Source of the DNA: Promethearchaeota archaeon
Lineage (GTDB): Archaea; Asgardarchaeota; Lokiarchaeia; Sigyniarchaeales; SOKP01
Direction of reading: 5' to 3'
Length of the DNA stretch: 64,000 bases
NCBI GenBank assembly: GCA_016839555.1
Contig: JAEOUA010000012.1
Location: forward strand, 248,001 to 312,000
Shown: positions 54,965 through 64,000 of the stretch, piece after piece
Layout: every line of letters begins with the position of its first letter
Numbering within the stretch: position 1 is the stretch's first letter
Translations under genes and position numbers: made by a program
Notes under the pieces: generated by a model
Databases searched by the model: none
What the model saw: only the letters and a program-made list of their open reading frames with translations
What the model was told of the DNA's origin: nothing

Positions 54965-56422
54965 ATGTTTGAGAATGATAAAATTTTTTCTGACATATTA
55001 AAGGGAATTAAACCCACGGCCAATGAATTAGCGTTAATAAAAAAAATTATAGTAAAATTAAAAAAACTACTTCGAGAGAAAGCTAGTGAATTAGATATTC
55101 CTTACAAATCAATAGAAGCTCAAGGTTCAACGGGAATAAAACAAACTCAATTAAGAAATGATTTTGATATAGATTTATTCGTTGGATTCGATTATGAACT
55201 ATATAAATCTAAATATACAGGATTAAGTAAAAGAAAAGCAAAAAGCAAAATTAAAGATGAATTTTTATGGTATTGCAATCACTGGTTAAAAGCCTCATTA
55301 ACGCCTCAAGAATTTCAAAATCCTCGATTATTGTATGCAGAGCATCCTTATATTCAAGTTGATTATATAATAGAAGATAAAAAAATAGAGATAGATATCG
55401 TGCTATATTTTGATTTAGATTCAGAATTTATTAAACATTATGGTCCAATTACAGCTGTAGATAGAACTCCCTGGCATGGAAAATTCGTCAGAGATAATTT
55501 GAATTCCAAACAAAAAGATGACGTAAGATTATTAAAACAATTTTTTAAAGCTTGTCATAGTTATGGAGATACAAGCCCAGTCGGTCGGATTGGATTTATT
55601 GGATATAGTGCCGAATTGCTTATTTATCATTTTCATGATATTTTAACGGTATTTCAAAATTTTAAAACGCTCCCTAATACTCCTCTTGACTATTTTCAAA
55701 GGGATAAAAAAAAATTGCGTAATATCCCTCATTTTCAAAATGATTATCTTATCATTACCGATCCTATCGATGAAAAACGAAATGTTGCATCTGCCATTTC
55801 GCAAAAAGCATATAAATACTGTAATTATCGAATTAATCAATTTTTAAAAAGTCCAAATAAAAAATTTTTTGAAATAGAAGAAATCCCAGAATTTTATCCA
55901 ACAGAAGAACTAAAAGTAGTGCCACACCTCTTTAATATCGAATTTATAAATACAGATGAGAGCGTTCATTATACAGAAAATAGAGATAAATTATATTCTT
56001 TAGCTTCCTTTATAATTACCCATGGAGAAAAAGAATTTGATCATGAGTCTAGATTTGGTGAGATTCTTTTTGAAGTCTATTTTATACCAAAAATTCAGGA
56101 ATATAATCTTGCATTATACTGTGAAAATCCAGAGATTTCACAATATTATGAAAGAAGAGGACCTCCATTGAAGCAAAAAAAACATTCCGAAAAATTCAAA
56201 CGAAAACATGATAATTTTTATATTAGAAATGGTTTTTTATGGGTAAAAACAAAACGAGAATATACCTCTTTTCTCAATTTTTTAATTAACATAATAAAGA
56301 ATAGAATCCCTGATAATTTACGAATTCAAAACATTTCAAACTCATTAAATGTAAAATCCTCTTCCGGTAAACAAGCTCTATATGTTTTAAATAATATGGT
56401 CTTGCCTTTCTATAGGGTTTAA
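54965..56422 (+). CDS. cca: Archaeal (class I) CCA tRNA nucleotidyltransferase
   Basis: Adds or repairs the 3' CCA end of tRNAs. The nucleotidyltransferase signature GSTGIKQTQLRNDFDIDLF at 54-72 holds catalytic D68 and D70; a further Asp in KIEIDIVLYFDL completes the triad. TAVDRTPWHGKFV (about 162-174) is typical of archaeal class I. 485 residues is a little longer than the usual ~450. It lies alone between aIF5B and EF-2. Confidence 0.92.
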   Translation: MFENDKIFSDILKGIKPTANELALIKKIIVKLKKLLREKASELDIPYKSIEAQGSTGIKQTQLRNDFDIDLFVGFDYELYKSKYTGLSKRKAKSKIKDEFLWYCNHWLKASLTPQEFQNPRLLYAEHPYIQVDYIIEDKKIEIDIVLYFDLDSEFIKHYGPITAVDRTPWHGKFVRDNLNSKQKDDVRLLKQFFKACHSYGDTSPVGRIGFIGYSAELLIYHFHDILTVFQNFKTLPNTPLDYFQRDKKKLRNIPHFQNDYLIITDPIDEKRNVASAISQKAYKYCNYRINQFLKSPNKKFFEIEEIPEFYPTEELKVVPHLFNIEFINTDESVHYTENRDKLYSLASFIITHGEKEFDHESRFGEILFEVYFIPKIQEYNLALYCENPEISQYYERRGPPLKQKKHSEKFKRKHDNFYIRNGFLWVKTKREYTSFLNFLINIIKNRIPDNLRIQNISNSLNVKSSSGKQALYVLNNMVLPFYRV

Positions 56423-56745
56423 TCTACTTTTAAAAGATTTTTGAAATATTATTTTAAGATCCTTAAAATCAATCCAATTAAATATTATTAATATCTCATT
56501 GAACATAATTCGTATATTATTATAGCTAAAAGAATCAATTTAATTGACAATGAAGGAAATACTCCTAAGAAACATTATCACGAAAAATTCAAATAAAATA
56601 TTATAAATAAGAGATTCTTAAAAAAGCTTTTATTTTTTAAATTAATAAGACTTTTTTGATATGATTCACTATCTTTTTTAAATTAAAATATTATTTTTAT
56701 TGAATATATTGAGTTTAAAATTAAAAATATAAATTGTGAATTACA
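56423..56745. other. Intergenic region upstream of aEF2, no gene seen
   Basis: 323 AT-rich bases. The longest open frames are under 20 codons. It must contain the aEF2 promoter; no distinct box or hairpin stands out. Confidence 0.4.
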
Positions 56746-58998
56746 ATGGTTAAAGTAAAGAATCCTGAAACAATTGCACATCTGATAACTAAAGGTTCTT
56801 ATGAGAAAAAGCGTATCTTTTCAATTGTGGCACATATAGATCATGGAAAAACAACTGCTACCGACTATTTAATGAGAAGGGCTGGATTAATGAGAGAAGA
56901 GGATGCTGGTCAATTGCAGATGACTGACTCAGATGAGGAAGAGCAAGCTAGAGGTATAACTATCTTTACATCTGTAGTTTTATTATCTTTTGACGATTCT
57001 AGACAACCTGATGACGAAGAGGAATACATTTTCCAAATTAATGATACTCCTGGTCATATTTCTTTTACAGGAGAAGTCTCCAGAGCTTTAAGAGGTTCTG
57101 ATGGATGTATTATTCTCGTTGATGCACTGGAGGGAATTATGACACAAACAGAAACAAACATTCATTTAGCCGTCGGTAATGAATTATGTAAACCTGTGTT
57201 ATTTATTAATAAAGTCGATAGATTAATTAGTGAGCTGAAGCTCAGTCCCGAAGAGACATATAAAAAAATTGATGATATTACTCGAGAAGTAAATGATCTC
57301 ATAAAGAAGGCTCGACCAGATTGGTCTGAATGGTCAATAGATTTTGCGAATAATTCTGTAGCTGTTGGGTCCGCAAAACATGGATGGGGATTTACCTACG
57401 AAATCTTAAAAGAAAAGGGGTTTACTCCAATAACAGTATTTGAAAAATATAATGAAGGAGATATCCCTTTTTTGCGAAAAAACTTGCCTTTAGATGAACC
57501 TATCCTTAGAATGGTCGTGGACCACCTTCCAGATCCAATAACTGCTGCGAAATATAGAATCCCCCATATTTGGTCAGGAGATCTTGATTCTGAATTAGGA
57601 AAAGCCTTAGTAAAATGCGATCCAAAGGGACCATTAACTGGTATGATAACAAAAATATTCTTAGATCCTAAGCAAAATTATCGGCCAACCCTCATTGGAC
57701 GAGTTTTTTCGGGCACGCTGGACGAGTCAGATTCAATTTATTTAGTTAACCAGCGAAAATCTCATAGAATTAAACGGTTAGGGGTAATGGAAATCACAGA
57801 TATTTTAGATATAAATCGAATACCCGCAGGAAATCTTTTTGCCCTTTATGGATTTATATGTCCTTCTGGAGAATCTTTTATTGCTGCTGATAGAGCACCT
57901 TCAGATAGGGAGAGTGCCGCAAAAATCCCTTCTTTTGAAAGAATAAGCTATGCATGTGAAGCAGTAGTATCAAGAAGCATAAAACCTATAGATCCTCAAG
58001 ATTTAGCCAAATTAGGGGAAGTAGTGGAAAAATGGTTAATGGCAGACCCAACTGCGGAGTTTAGATTAGATAAAGAGAGCAAAGAATATATCTTATCTGG
58101 AATAGATCCTCTTCAAATTGACATTTTGACAAAAAGAATTAATAATCAAGTACCAATAGATATTGGGGAGCCAATTATAGTCTACAGAGAGAGAATCAAT
58201 AAAAAAAGTAAAACTTTTCATACTAAATCTAGCAATGCACATAACCGAATAGAGCTATACATAGAACCTTTAGATGAAAAAACGCTTGAATTATTAGAAG
58301 CTGGAAGGATCACCGATCTTATGAATGAAAGTGCCCGAGCCGAGATCCTCAGAGAGGAAGCTGGTTGGGATTCAAAAGAAGCTAAAAGAGTAGTTGATGT
58401 CTATAAAGGGAATGTGCTTGTCAATGCCACCAAAGGATTGCAAAGATTTTCACGAGTAAGATCATATTTAACAGCTGCATTTCGAGATTGGGTGGAAGCA
58501 TGTATCTTAGCAAAAGAACCAGCAATGGGCATTAAAGTATTATTTACAGATATGACAATCCATGAGGATCCTGCCCATACCGGTTATAATCAAATTGCAG
58601 GCATGACATTTGCTGCCCTTTCCCTTTCAATGATAACTGCCGAACCACATATCTATGAACCAGTTCAAAAGATAGATATAAAAACACCCCGAGGAACAGA
58701 ATCTGGAGTACTTACTATCATCAATCAGCACCGTGGTAGAATTAATAACGTCAACCCGCAAAATGAATATGTCTTGATCGACGCGGAACTGCCTGCCGCA
58801 GAAATTATTGGAATTGCAGATGAAATTCGTTCAAGCACACAAGGCAAAGCCTTTTTCGGTTATGAGTTTTCTGGATTCGAGCAAGTACCCAGAAATCTTG
58901 AAAAGGATCTTATCCTAGACATTCGTAAACGGAAAAATATGAAAGTAGAAATGCCAGATATGAGTTCTTGGGAAAGATTTATATATAAAAGAAGTTAG
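56746..58998 (+). CDS. fusA: Translation elongation factor EF-2 (aEF2) with unusual diphthamide loop
   Basis: Translocation GTPase. G1 AHIDHGKTT is at 29-37; DEEEQARGITIFTS, NDTPGHISFTGEV and FINKVDR follow. Domain IV carries SSNAHNRIELYIEPL. The loop that normally reads HEDAIHRGPAQ is HEDPAHTGYNQ here, with the diphthamide-position His at about 611 kept but flanking residues changed. At 750 residues it is slightly longer than most archaeal EF-2. It may be the organism's divergent EF-2 paralogue or its main EF-2 without diphthamide. Confidence 0.93.
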   Translation: MVKVKNPETIAHLITKGSYEKKRIFSIVAHIDHGKTTATDYLMRRAGLMREEDAGQLQMTDSDEEEQARGITIFTSVVLLSFDDSRQPDDEEEYIFQINDTPGHISFTGEVSRALRGSDGCIILVDALEGIMTQTETNIHLAVGNELCKPVLFINKVDRLISELKLSPEETYKKIDDITREVNDLIKKARPDWSEWSIDFANNSVAVGSAKHGWGFTYEILKEKGFTPITVFEKYNEGDIPFLRKNLPLDEPILRMVVDHLPDPITAAKYRIPHIWSGDLDSELGKALVKCDPKGPLTGMITKIFLDPKQNYRPTLIGRVFSGTLDESDSIYLVNQRKSHRIKRLGVMEITDILDINRIPAGNLFALYGFICPSGESFIAADRAPSDRESAAKIPSFERISYACEAVVSRSIKPIDPQDLAKLGEVVEKWLMADPTAEFRLDKESKEYILSGIDPLQIDILTKRINNQVPIDIGEPIIVYRERINKKSKTFHTKSSNAHNRIELYIEPLDEKTLELLEAGRITDLMNESARAEILREEAGWDSKEAKRVVDVYKGNVLVNATKGLQRFSRVRSYLTAAFRDWVEACILAKEPAMGIKVLFTDMTIHEDPAHTGYNQIAGMTFAALSLSMITAEPHIYEPVQKIDIKTPRGTESGVLTIINQHRGRINNVNPQNEYVLIDAELPAAEIIGIADEIRSSTQGKAFFGYEFSGFEQVPRNLEKDLILDIRKRKNMKVEMPDMSSWERFIYKRS

Positions 58999-59203
58999 GA
59001 ACATCATTTTTATAAGTTCCTTACCTTTTAATTTTCTATTTTAAATAAATTATAAAATCCAGAAAAAGCTTTATTTTCTAAGAATTTTTATTCTCATTTT
59101 TTTCTTTTTTATTAACATTATATTTAAGTTATCATGTTTTTTTCAATTCTATACTAAGCATTCATAATAATTATTGAATAATATTTTCAATTGGGTAAAA
59201 TTC

Positions 59204-60700
59204 ATGATAAAAAGTATAAATCCTGCTACTCTTGAATTGATCGGGGAAGTAGAAGAAACTCCCATTGAAAAGATTAATGAAATCTTTGAAAACTCCAAAA
59301 AAGCTCAGAAAATATGGGCAAAAGTACCTTTAAAACAAAGAGCGAGAAGAATTGCAGAAGTAAATAAAATTATTTCTAATCAATTCAATGAAATTTCTCT
59401 TTTAATATCAGAAGAGGTTGGGAAACCTCCATCTGAAGCCTTTGTGAATGAAGTATATAGTGTTATGGACTCAACCTTTCATTATTATTCTACAGTACAA
59501 GAATTTTTAGGAAAAACAAAAGAAATTCCTTTGAAATTCTACGAATCTTTGAAAAAAAAAAGTATTTTACTCCGCAAACCTCTTGGAGTTGTTTGTGTTA
59601 TAGGCCCCTATAACTATCCATTTACAATCCCATTCCAACAAATTGTACAAAGTTTAATGGCTGGGAATAGCGTAATATTTAAACCTTCATCAGAAACGGT
59701 TCTTGTTGGAAAAAAAATTCAAGAGATCTTTGATCAAATAGACATTCCCAAAAATCTTGTTCAAACAGTTTTCGGAAGTGGTTCCAAATTGGGAAATCCT
59801 CTTATTGATAATGCTCAAAAAATATTATTCACTGGTTCGACAGCTACAGGAAAAAGAATAATGCAAAGAGCTGCCAGAACGTTAACTGAAGTGAACTTAG
59901 AACTTGGGGGTAAGTCAGCAATGATTGTATTTCCAGATGCGGATCTAGATAGAGCAGTTAAGGCCGCTCGCTGGGGGGTTTTTACAAATTCAGGGCAGGT
60001 ATGTTCCTCCGTAAAAAGACTATATCTTCATTCCAGTATTTATGATAATTTTTTAAATAATTTAGTTGAATTGACAAGAAAATTAAAACAAGACATACCT
60101 ACAAAGCCAAATGTTGATGTAGGAGCAATGATAAATGAAGAACAATTAGGTTTTGTAGATGAGATGGTGAAAAAAGGGATAGAAGAAGGGGCAAAAGTAT
60201 TAATTGGAGGAAAACGAAATCCGAATCTTAAAGGATATTTTTATGAACCAACCATTTTAACAGCTACTAATAATATGAAAGTTGTCCAAGAAGAAATTTT
60301 TGGACCTGTTTTGGTCGTCCTAAAATTTGATGAGGAAAAAGAGGTAATCGAAATGGTAAATAATAACCAATATGGTTTAACCTCAAGTATTTGGACAAAT
60401 AATATATCATTAGGGAAAAAAATTGCCGAGCAACTAGATACTGGTTCGGTTATGATAAATGAAGTCGTATATACATTTGCTCTTCCCTCGACACCTTGGG
60501 GTGGTATAAAGAATTCAGGAATAGGTAGATCTCATGGAAAATTAGGTTTTTATGAGGTCACACGGCCATTACATATAAATATTGATCAATATGATGAACC
60601 TGACCTTTGGTGGTTCCCATATGATAAAAATTTTGATGAAATAGTTAAGAATTTTAAAACCATTGCTTCGAGTTTAGTCCTTAAAGATTCAGAAGAATAA
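59204..60700 (+). CDS. NAD(P)-dependent aldehyde dehydrogenase
   Basis: Oxidises an aldehyde to the carboxylate (succinate-semialdehyde-like subgroup by pattern). The cofactor site GPYNYPF and FTGSTATGKRIMQ, catalytic Glu in NLELGGKSAMIVF, and catalytic Cys 267 in NSGQVCSSVKR are present; EEIFGPVLVV and PWGGIKNSGIGRSHG follow. Start ATG 59204 (MIKSINPATLELIGE) matches the family; a TTG at 59174 would add ten odd residues. 498 residues, complete. Substrate not determinable. Confidence 0.93.
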   Translation: MIKSINPATLELIGEVEETPIEKINEIFENSKKAQKIWAKVPLKQRARRIAEVNKIISNQFNEISLLISEEVGKPPSEAFVNEVYSVMDSTFHYYSTVQEFLGKTKEIPLKFYESLKKKSILLRKPLGVVCVIGPYNYPFTIPFQQIVQSLMAGNSVIFKPSSETVLVGKKIQEIFDQIDIPKNLVQTVFGSGSKLGNPLIDNAQKILFTGSTATGKRIMQRAARTLTEVNLELGGKSAMIVFPDADLDRAVKAARWGVFTNSGQVCSSVKRLYLHSSIYDNFLNNLVELTRKLKQDIPTKPNVDVGAMINEEQLGFVDEMVKKGIEEGAKVLIGGKRNPNLKGYFYEPTILTATNNMKVVQEEIFGPVLVVLKFDEEKEVIEMVNNNQYGLTSSIWTNNISLGKKIAEQLDTGSVMINEVVYTFALPSTPWGGIKNSGIGRSHGKLGFYEVTRPLHINIDQYDEPDLWWFPYDKNFDEIVKNFKTIASSLVLKDSEE

Positions 60701-60717
60701 TTTTATAAATTTAAAAC

Positions 60718-63021
60718 CTATAGATTTAAGATCTTTTTTAAAATAAATAATGCTCCCTTTTTATCGAGAGGTTCATTATTATTTCCGCATTTAGGACTCA
60801 TAATACAGGCTGGACAACCATCTGATGATTTACAGCTACAAGTATTGATTAATTTAAATGTAAGAGATAAGAGATTTTCAAGATTAAAATATAATTGTTC
60901 AGAAATACCGATACCTCCCCGATAAGCATCATAGATATAAATTACTGGTTCTTGTTTAACAGGATCAAAATCGATAGAGACTCCCCCTAAATCCCATCGA
61001 GAAATTTGCGCTAAAGCAGGAGCCATTGCTATTGCCGCATGCTCTATGGCGTGAATGGATCCACCTAAATTGTATCCCTCCATTTCTAATGCTTTTTGAA
61101 TCTCGTATGGAATATAAAACCAGCAAGCTTGAGTTTCATATTCGATGATTGGAATATCATCTAATGGAAAACGAGCCCTCGTCTCTTGAGTGAGAGTATC
61201 AATCTCTTTATAGGTATAATACTGATGCTCCACTTTTACATTACCAAATTGAGCTTCAATATTTCTATTAGGACCTGTTTTATTATTAAATAAAATTTCG
61301 AGAGAAGCAATATCTGTATGTTTTAATGATTGAGTATAATAATCAACATCCGCTTTTGAGATATAAACGCTTCTATCTTCCAGATCAAGCTCTTGGACTA
61401 TGTAAGTCTCAGCCTCATATAAATATATTGCTCCTGGATGCAAATCTCGAAAAACATAACTCTCATCTTCAGTTGTTAGCAAAACTTCTTTACCTGGGAT
61501 TCTTAAAATAACTTTATAGATTCGATCGGACAGATCATTCAATCCATATTTTTGATTGGGATAGAAGGTGCCTTTCCAATAATATAATTTTCCTCGCTTC
61601 ATTAAAAGCCCTTCATCGACCAATTCATTTACACATTCAATAAAAAGTTCTTTATTATTTACCCCAAATTTTTTATATTCATCAAGAGTTACAGGACTCT
61701 CTTTTGCTGCACAAGATATATGATTTTTTATAATGTATTTATTGTTTAAAGTGATAAGAATATCTTCTTGAATTGGCCCAAAGAGAATCTCTGGATTATG
61801 AATATAAAATAAATCAAGAGGATTTGCCATAGGAATGAAGGTTGCTATGGATAGTTCTTCACCGCGTCCTGATCGACCAACTTGTTGCCAGAAGCTTGAT
61901 AAAGTTCCTGGAAATCCCGAACATATAGTCGCATCTAATGAGCCAATATCAATGCCCAATTCTAATGCATTAGTAGAACTTATCCCTAAAATATTTCGAT
62001 TTTTAAAATTTTTTTCGATTAATCTTCTGGTTTTTTTACTAATTCCCGCCCTATAACTATGTATTTTATTTTTGATAGAAGGTAATGCTTCTCGAGTCCA
62101 TATAGCTTGAAGTTCTGCCATCTTTCTAGACAATGTAAAAGTTAAAGTTTGAATATTTTGTTTTAAATGACTAATGAATAAATTTTCTGTTTCCTGATGA
62201 GCAGATCGATATTTTCCTGAAGTTTCATCATAAGGAAGATCCCATAGAATTACTTTTTTCGCTCCCGAAGGAGAATTATCTTGATCAATTATAGTGAACT
62301 CTTCTCCAACTAATTTTTCAGCAAATTTTTTCGGATTATTTATTGTAGCACTAGATAAAATCCATAGTGGTTTTACACCATAATTTTCAAGCATTCTTTT
62401 TAACCGTCTAACCAAAAACGCAAAATTAGAACCAAAAATACCTCTATATATATGAATCTCATCTAAAATTATATAATTTAAATTTTCACAGATACGTCTC
62501 CATTTTCTCTTAAACCATGGGATATAAAAATGTAGACCATAAGGGTTGGTGATTATTATATTAGCCTCCGCCAAAACTTTACGTTTTTCTTCTGGCTCCA
62601 CATCTCCATCATATACTCCAACTCTTGATAGTTTAATATTGGTTTGATGCATTAAATTAGATAATATAGAATATTGGTCTCGCGCTAATGCTTTAGTTGG
62701 AAATATATATAGTGCTGTAGTCTTTGGATTTTCTAAAATTGATTGTAAGACCGATAAATTATAACATAAAGATTTCCCCGAAGCTGTAGATGTGACTATG
62801 GCGGTATTTTCACCATTCCTAATACTATTAATTGCTTCAGCTTGATGCCCCCACAATTTAATCTTATTATTATCCACCCATCTCTGGAGCCTTTTTTTAA
62901 GTGGTTTTTCAAGCTCACCATATTTAGCTTCTTTCTTTGGAATATGCTGAATATAAGAGATTTGATCCTTATAATAATCTTGTGATTTTATAGTCTCTAG
63001 AAATTTTTCGAAATTAATCAT
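60718..63021 (-). CDS. mrfA: MrfA/Hrq1-type DEAD/DEAH DNA helicase
   Basis: Superfamily-2 3'-5' helicase of the MrfA/Hrq1 (RecQ4-like) group that acts on crosslinked or mitomycin-damaged DNA in relatives. Walker A STASGKS is at 78-84, DEIH at 187-190, and motif VI QQVGRSGRGEE. The C-terminal DUF1998-type domain ends with a four-Cys zinc site in TCSCKSSDGCPACIMSPKC. 767 residues is complete. It is divergent from a methyltransferase gene and convergent with the aldehyde dehydrogenase. Confidence 0.92.
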   Translation of the reverse strand: MINFEKFLETIKSQDYYKDQISYIQHIPKKEAKYGELEKPLKKRLQRWVDNNKIKLWGHQAEAINSIRNGENTAIVTSTASGKSLCYNLSVLQSILENPKTTALYIFPTKALARDQYSILSNLMHQTNIKLSRVGVYDGDVEPEEKRKVLAEANIIITNPYGLHFYIPWFKRKWRRICENLNYIILDEIHIYRGIFGSNFAFLVRRLKRMLENYGVKPLWILSSATINNPKKFAEKLVGEEFTIIDQDNSPSGAKKVILWDLPYDETSGKYRSAHQETENLFISHLKQNIQTLTFTLSRKMAELQAIWTREALPSIKNKIHSYRAGISKKTRRLIEKNFKNRNILGISSTNALELGIDIGSLDATICSGFPGTLSSFWQQVGRSGRGEELSIATFIPMANPLDLFYIHNPEILFGPIQEDILITLNNKYIIKNHISCAAKESPVTLDEYKKFGVNNKELFIECVNELVDEGLLMKRGKLYYWKGTFYPNQKYGLNDLSDRIYKVILRIPGKEVLLTTEDESYVFRDLHPGAIYLYEAETYIVQELDLEDRSVYISKADVDYYTQSLKHTDIASLEILFNNKTGPNRNIEAQFGNVKVEHQYYTYKEIDTLTQETRARFPLDDIPIIEYETQACWFYIPYEIQKALEMEGYNLGGSIHAIEHAAIAMAPALAQISRWDLGGVSIDFDPVKQEPVIYIYDAYRGGIGISEQLYFNLENLLSLTFKLINTCSCKSSDGCPACIMSPKCGNNNEPLDKKGALFILKKILNL

Positions 63022-63131
63022 CTATATTTTCAAGATTAAATAATTTAATATATCAATTAAAAATATCAAGACATATGATTTATTTATTTTCAGTGAATTA
63101 TAAAAATTTAAACCTAGTTAGTGAAACAATT

Positions 63132-63728
63132 ATGAGCCGAAAACATTATTTTGAAGAAAAATCGGAGATATGGGATAAGGAAGTATATCATGATCCTGAC
63201 AAATTAGTGCATATAATAAATCAATTGAAATTAAAACCAAATGATAATGTATTGGATGTTGCATCTGGTACTGGTGTTTTGATTCCATTCATCTTTGAAA
63301 AAATTAAGCTTAAAGGAAAAATTTGTGTAGTAGATTTTTCTAAACAAATGATTTCAATATCTAAAAAAAAACACCCCAAAAACAAATATCCCAATTTAGA
63401 ATTTAAAATTCAAGATATAATGGAAATAAATTTGAAACCAAAATACGATGCAATCATTTGCTATTCTTGTTTTCCTCATTTTCCAAATAAGGCTAAACTA
63501 TTAAAGCATTTATATAAAGGATTAAAATTAGGTGGAAGATTAATTATTGCCCACTCTGAATCCCGAGAAAAGATTAATAAACATCATAAAAAACTAAAGG
63601 ATTCAGTAGTAGTTCATGATATGCTTCCTCCTATGAGTAAAATTAAAAATATGATGGAAAAAGTAGGATTAAAAATTGGAAAAACTAAAGATGATGAAGA
63701 GATGTTTTATGTTATTGGTATCAGATAA
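63132..63728 (+). CDS. Class I SAM-dependent methyltransferase
   Basis: Rossmann-fold methylase. SAM motif VLDVASGTGVLIP is near residues 41-53, acidic motif II CVVDFSKQM, and IICYSCFPHFPNKAKLLKHLYKGLKLGGRLIIAHS for the later strands. Start ATG 63132 (MSRKHYFEEKSEIWD) fits the family better than ATG 63075, which adds an odd 19-residue lead. About 198 residues. The UbiE/arsM-like pattern suggests a small-molecule or quinone substrate, but this is not resolved. Confidence 0.85.
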   Translation: MSRKHYFEEKSEIWDKEVYHDPDKLVHIINQLKLKPNDNVLDVASGTGVLIPFIFEKIKLKGKICVVDFSKQMISISKKKHPKNKYPNLEFKIQDIMEINLKPKYDAIICYSCFPHFPNKAKLLKHLYKGLKLGGRLIIAHSESREKINKHHKKLKDSVVVHDMLPPMSKIKNMMEKVGLKIGKTKDDEEMFYVIGIR

Positions 63729-64000
63729 TAATTTTTTAATAGTATTTATAAAAAGATGTAATTTTATTAAGGGTATCAAAATCTATATCTTATTTTCAAG
63801 AAAAAATATAAAAAATCTAGGAAAAAATTCGGCTTAGGGTTTATGATTCTAAAATTAATAATTTAACTCAATATTATTTAACAAAATTAACGAGAAATGT
63901 AGGAGAGCAATAAAAATGAATAGTTGAATCTTAAAAACAAAAACTCTACCTTTAAATTAGTATTCGTCGTTGAGTTTTCATTTTATGTGAATGAAAATGT
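63729..64000. other. Right-hand end, no gene seen
   Basis: 272 AT-rich bases; longest ORFs are under 25 codons. Short inverted repeats near the edge (CATTTT/AAAATG, 63979-63999) are too weak to call. Confidence 0.3.

Noticed and set aside
55643..55840. Minus-strand 65-aa ORF inside cca, and similar small ORFs inside uvrA, aIF5B, STT3 and priL
   Set aside because: All are wholly contained in confidently identified genes and lack independent evidence.
63937..63999. Short inverted repeats at the right edge (AAAACTC/GAGTTTT, CATTTT/AAAATG) as a hairpin or att site
   Set aside because: AT-rich six- and seven-base matches are expected by chance here; there is no gene or integrase context.
1..64000. 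CRISPR arrays, rRNA and tRNA genes
   Set aside because: No regularly spaced repeats, no conserved rRNA segments and no T-arm-like GGTTCRA patterns with acceptor pairing were found on either strand by reading.

Overview
The window is AT-rich chromosomal DNA from an archaeon, most likely an Asgard archaeon of the Lokiarchaeia. The informational genes are archaeal: aEF1A, aEF2, aIF2-alpha, aIF5B, PCNA, RFC small subunit, heterodimeric primase, GINS, TFS, Rpo11, Csl4, Nop10, uS13/uS4/uS11 and an archaeal CCA-adding enzyme. They sit beside an Arf-like small GTPase and a longin/roadblock-like protein, both of a kind associated with Asgards, and beside UGA-recoded selenoprotein genes with a SECIS that looks eukaryotic. 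I saw no rRNA, tRNA, CRISPR array or recognisable transposase.

Layout. 0-2 kb: the tail of a cut-off gene and two unrecognised minus-strand genes. 2.1-6.1 kb: a redox operon, hdrA - vhuD/mvhD - frhB-like. hdrA and vhuD each read through two in-frame UGA codons as selenocysteine, and a hairpin with kink-turn-type UGA/GA sides and an A-rich loop follows vhuD. 6.2-9.4 kb: a membrane acyltransferase-like gene and ribosomal genes uS13, uS4 and uS11, with a small membrane-protein gene inserted before uS11. 9.7-20 kb: mixed accessory genes, including NadE, an Eco57I-type DNA methyltransferase with an unknown partner, a ZIP transporter, an amidohydrolase and several membrane or unknown proteins. 20.2-22.4 kb: a ribbon-helix-helix protein without a canonical start codon, then a dtxR-padR-hsp20 stress operon behind nested TTCGAT inverted repeats. 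23-29 kb: a replication and expression island (TFS, OB-fold protein, PCNA, PriL, PriS, GINS, Nop10, aIF2-alpha). 29.7-33 kb: a disrupted accessory patch with a truncated minus-strand reading frame butted against a large unrecognised plus-strand gene, followed by a small gene of unlike base composition.

33.4-42.6 kb: aEF1A, an Arf-like GTPase, the DUF99 / RNase III-like pair, Rpo11 / small protein / Csl4 / METTL5-type methylase, enolase, RFC small subunit and TruA. 42.8-51.5 kb: a very long STT3 oligosaccharyltransferase carrying C-terminal beta-sandwich repeats, then uvrB-uvrA of bacterial type. 51.5-64 kb: a longin-like protein, a membrane protein, aIF5B, the CCA enzyme, an EF-2 with an unusual diphthamide loop, an aldehyde dehydrogenase, an MrfA/Hrq1-type helicase and a SAM methyltransferase.

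How the parts work together. The redox operon probably passes electrons between an F420- or formate-type donor (FrhB-like) and the flavin-based bifurcating HdrA through the VhuD [2Fe-2S] protein. The replication island supplies clamp, primase and GINS. The two long informational blocks are ordinary housekeeping. The most striking system here is the double selenoprotein operon with what appears to be a single shared, eukaryote-like SECIS.
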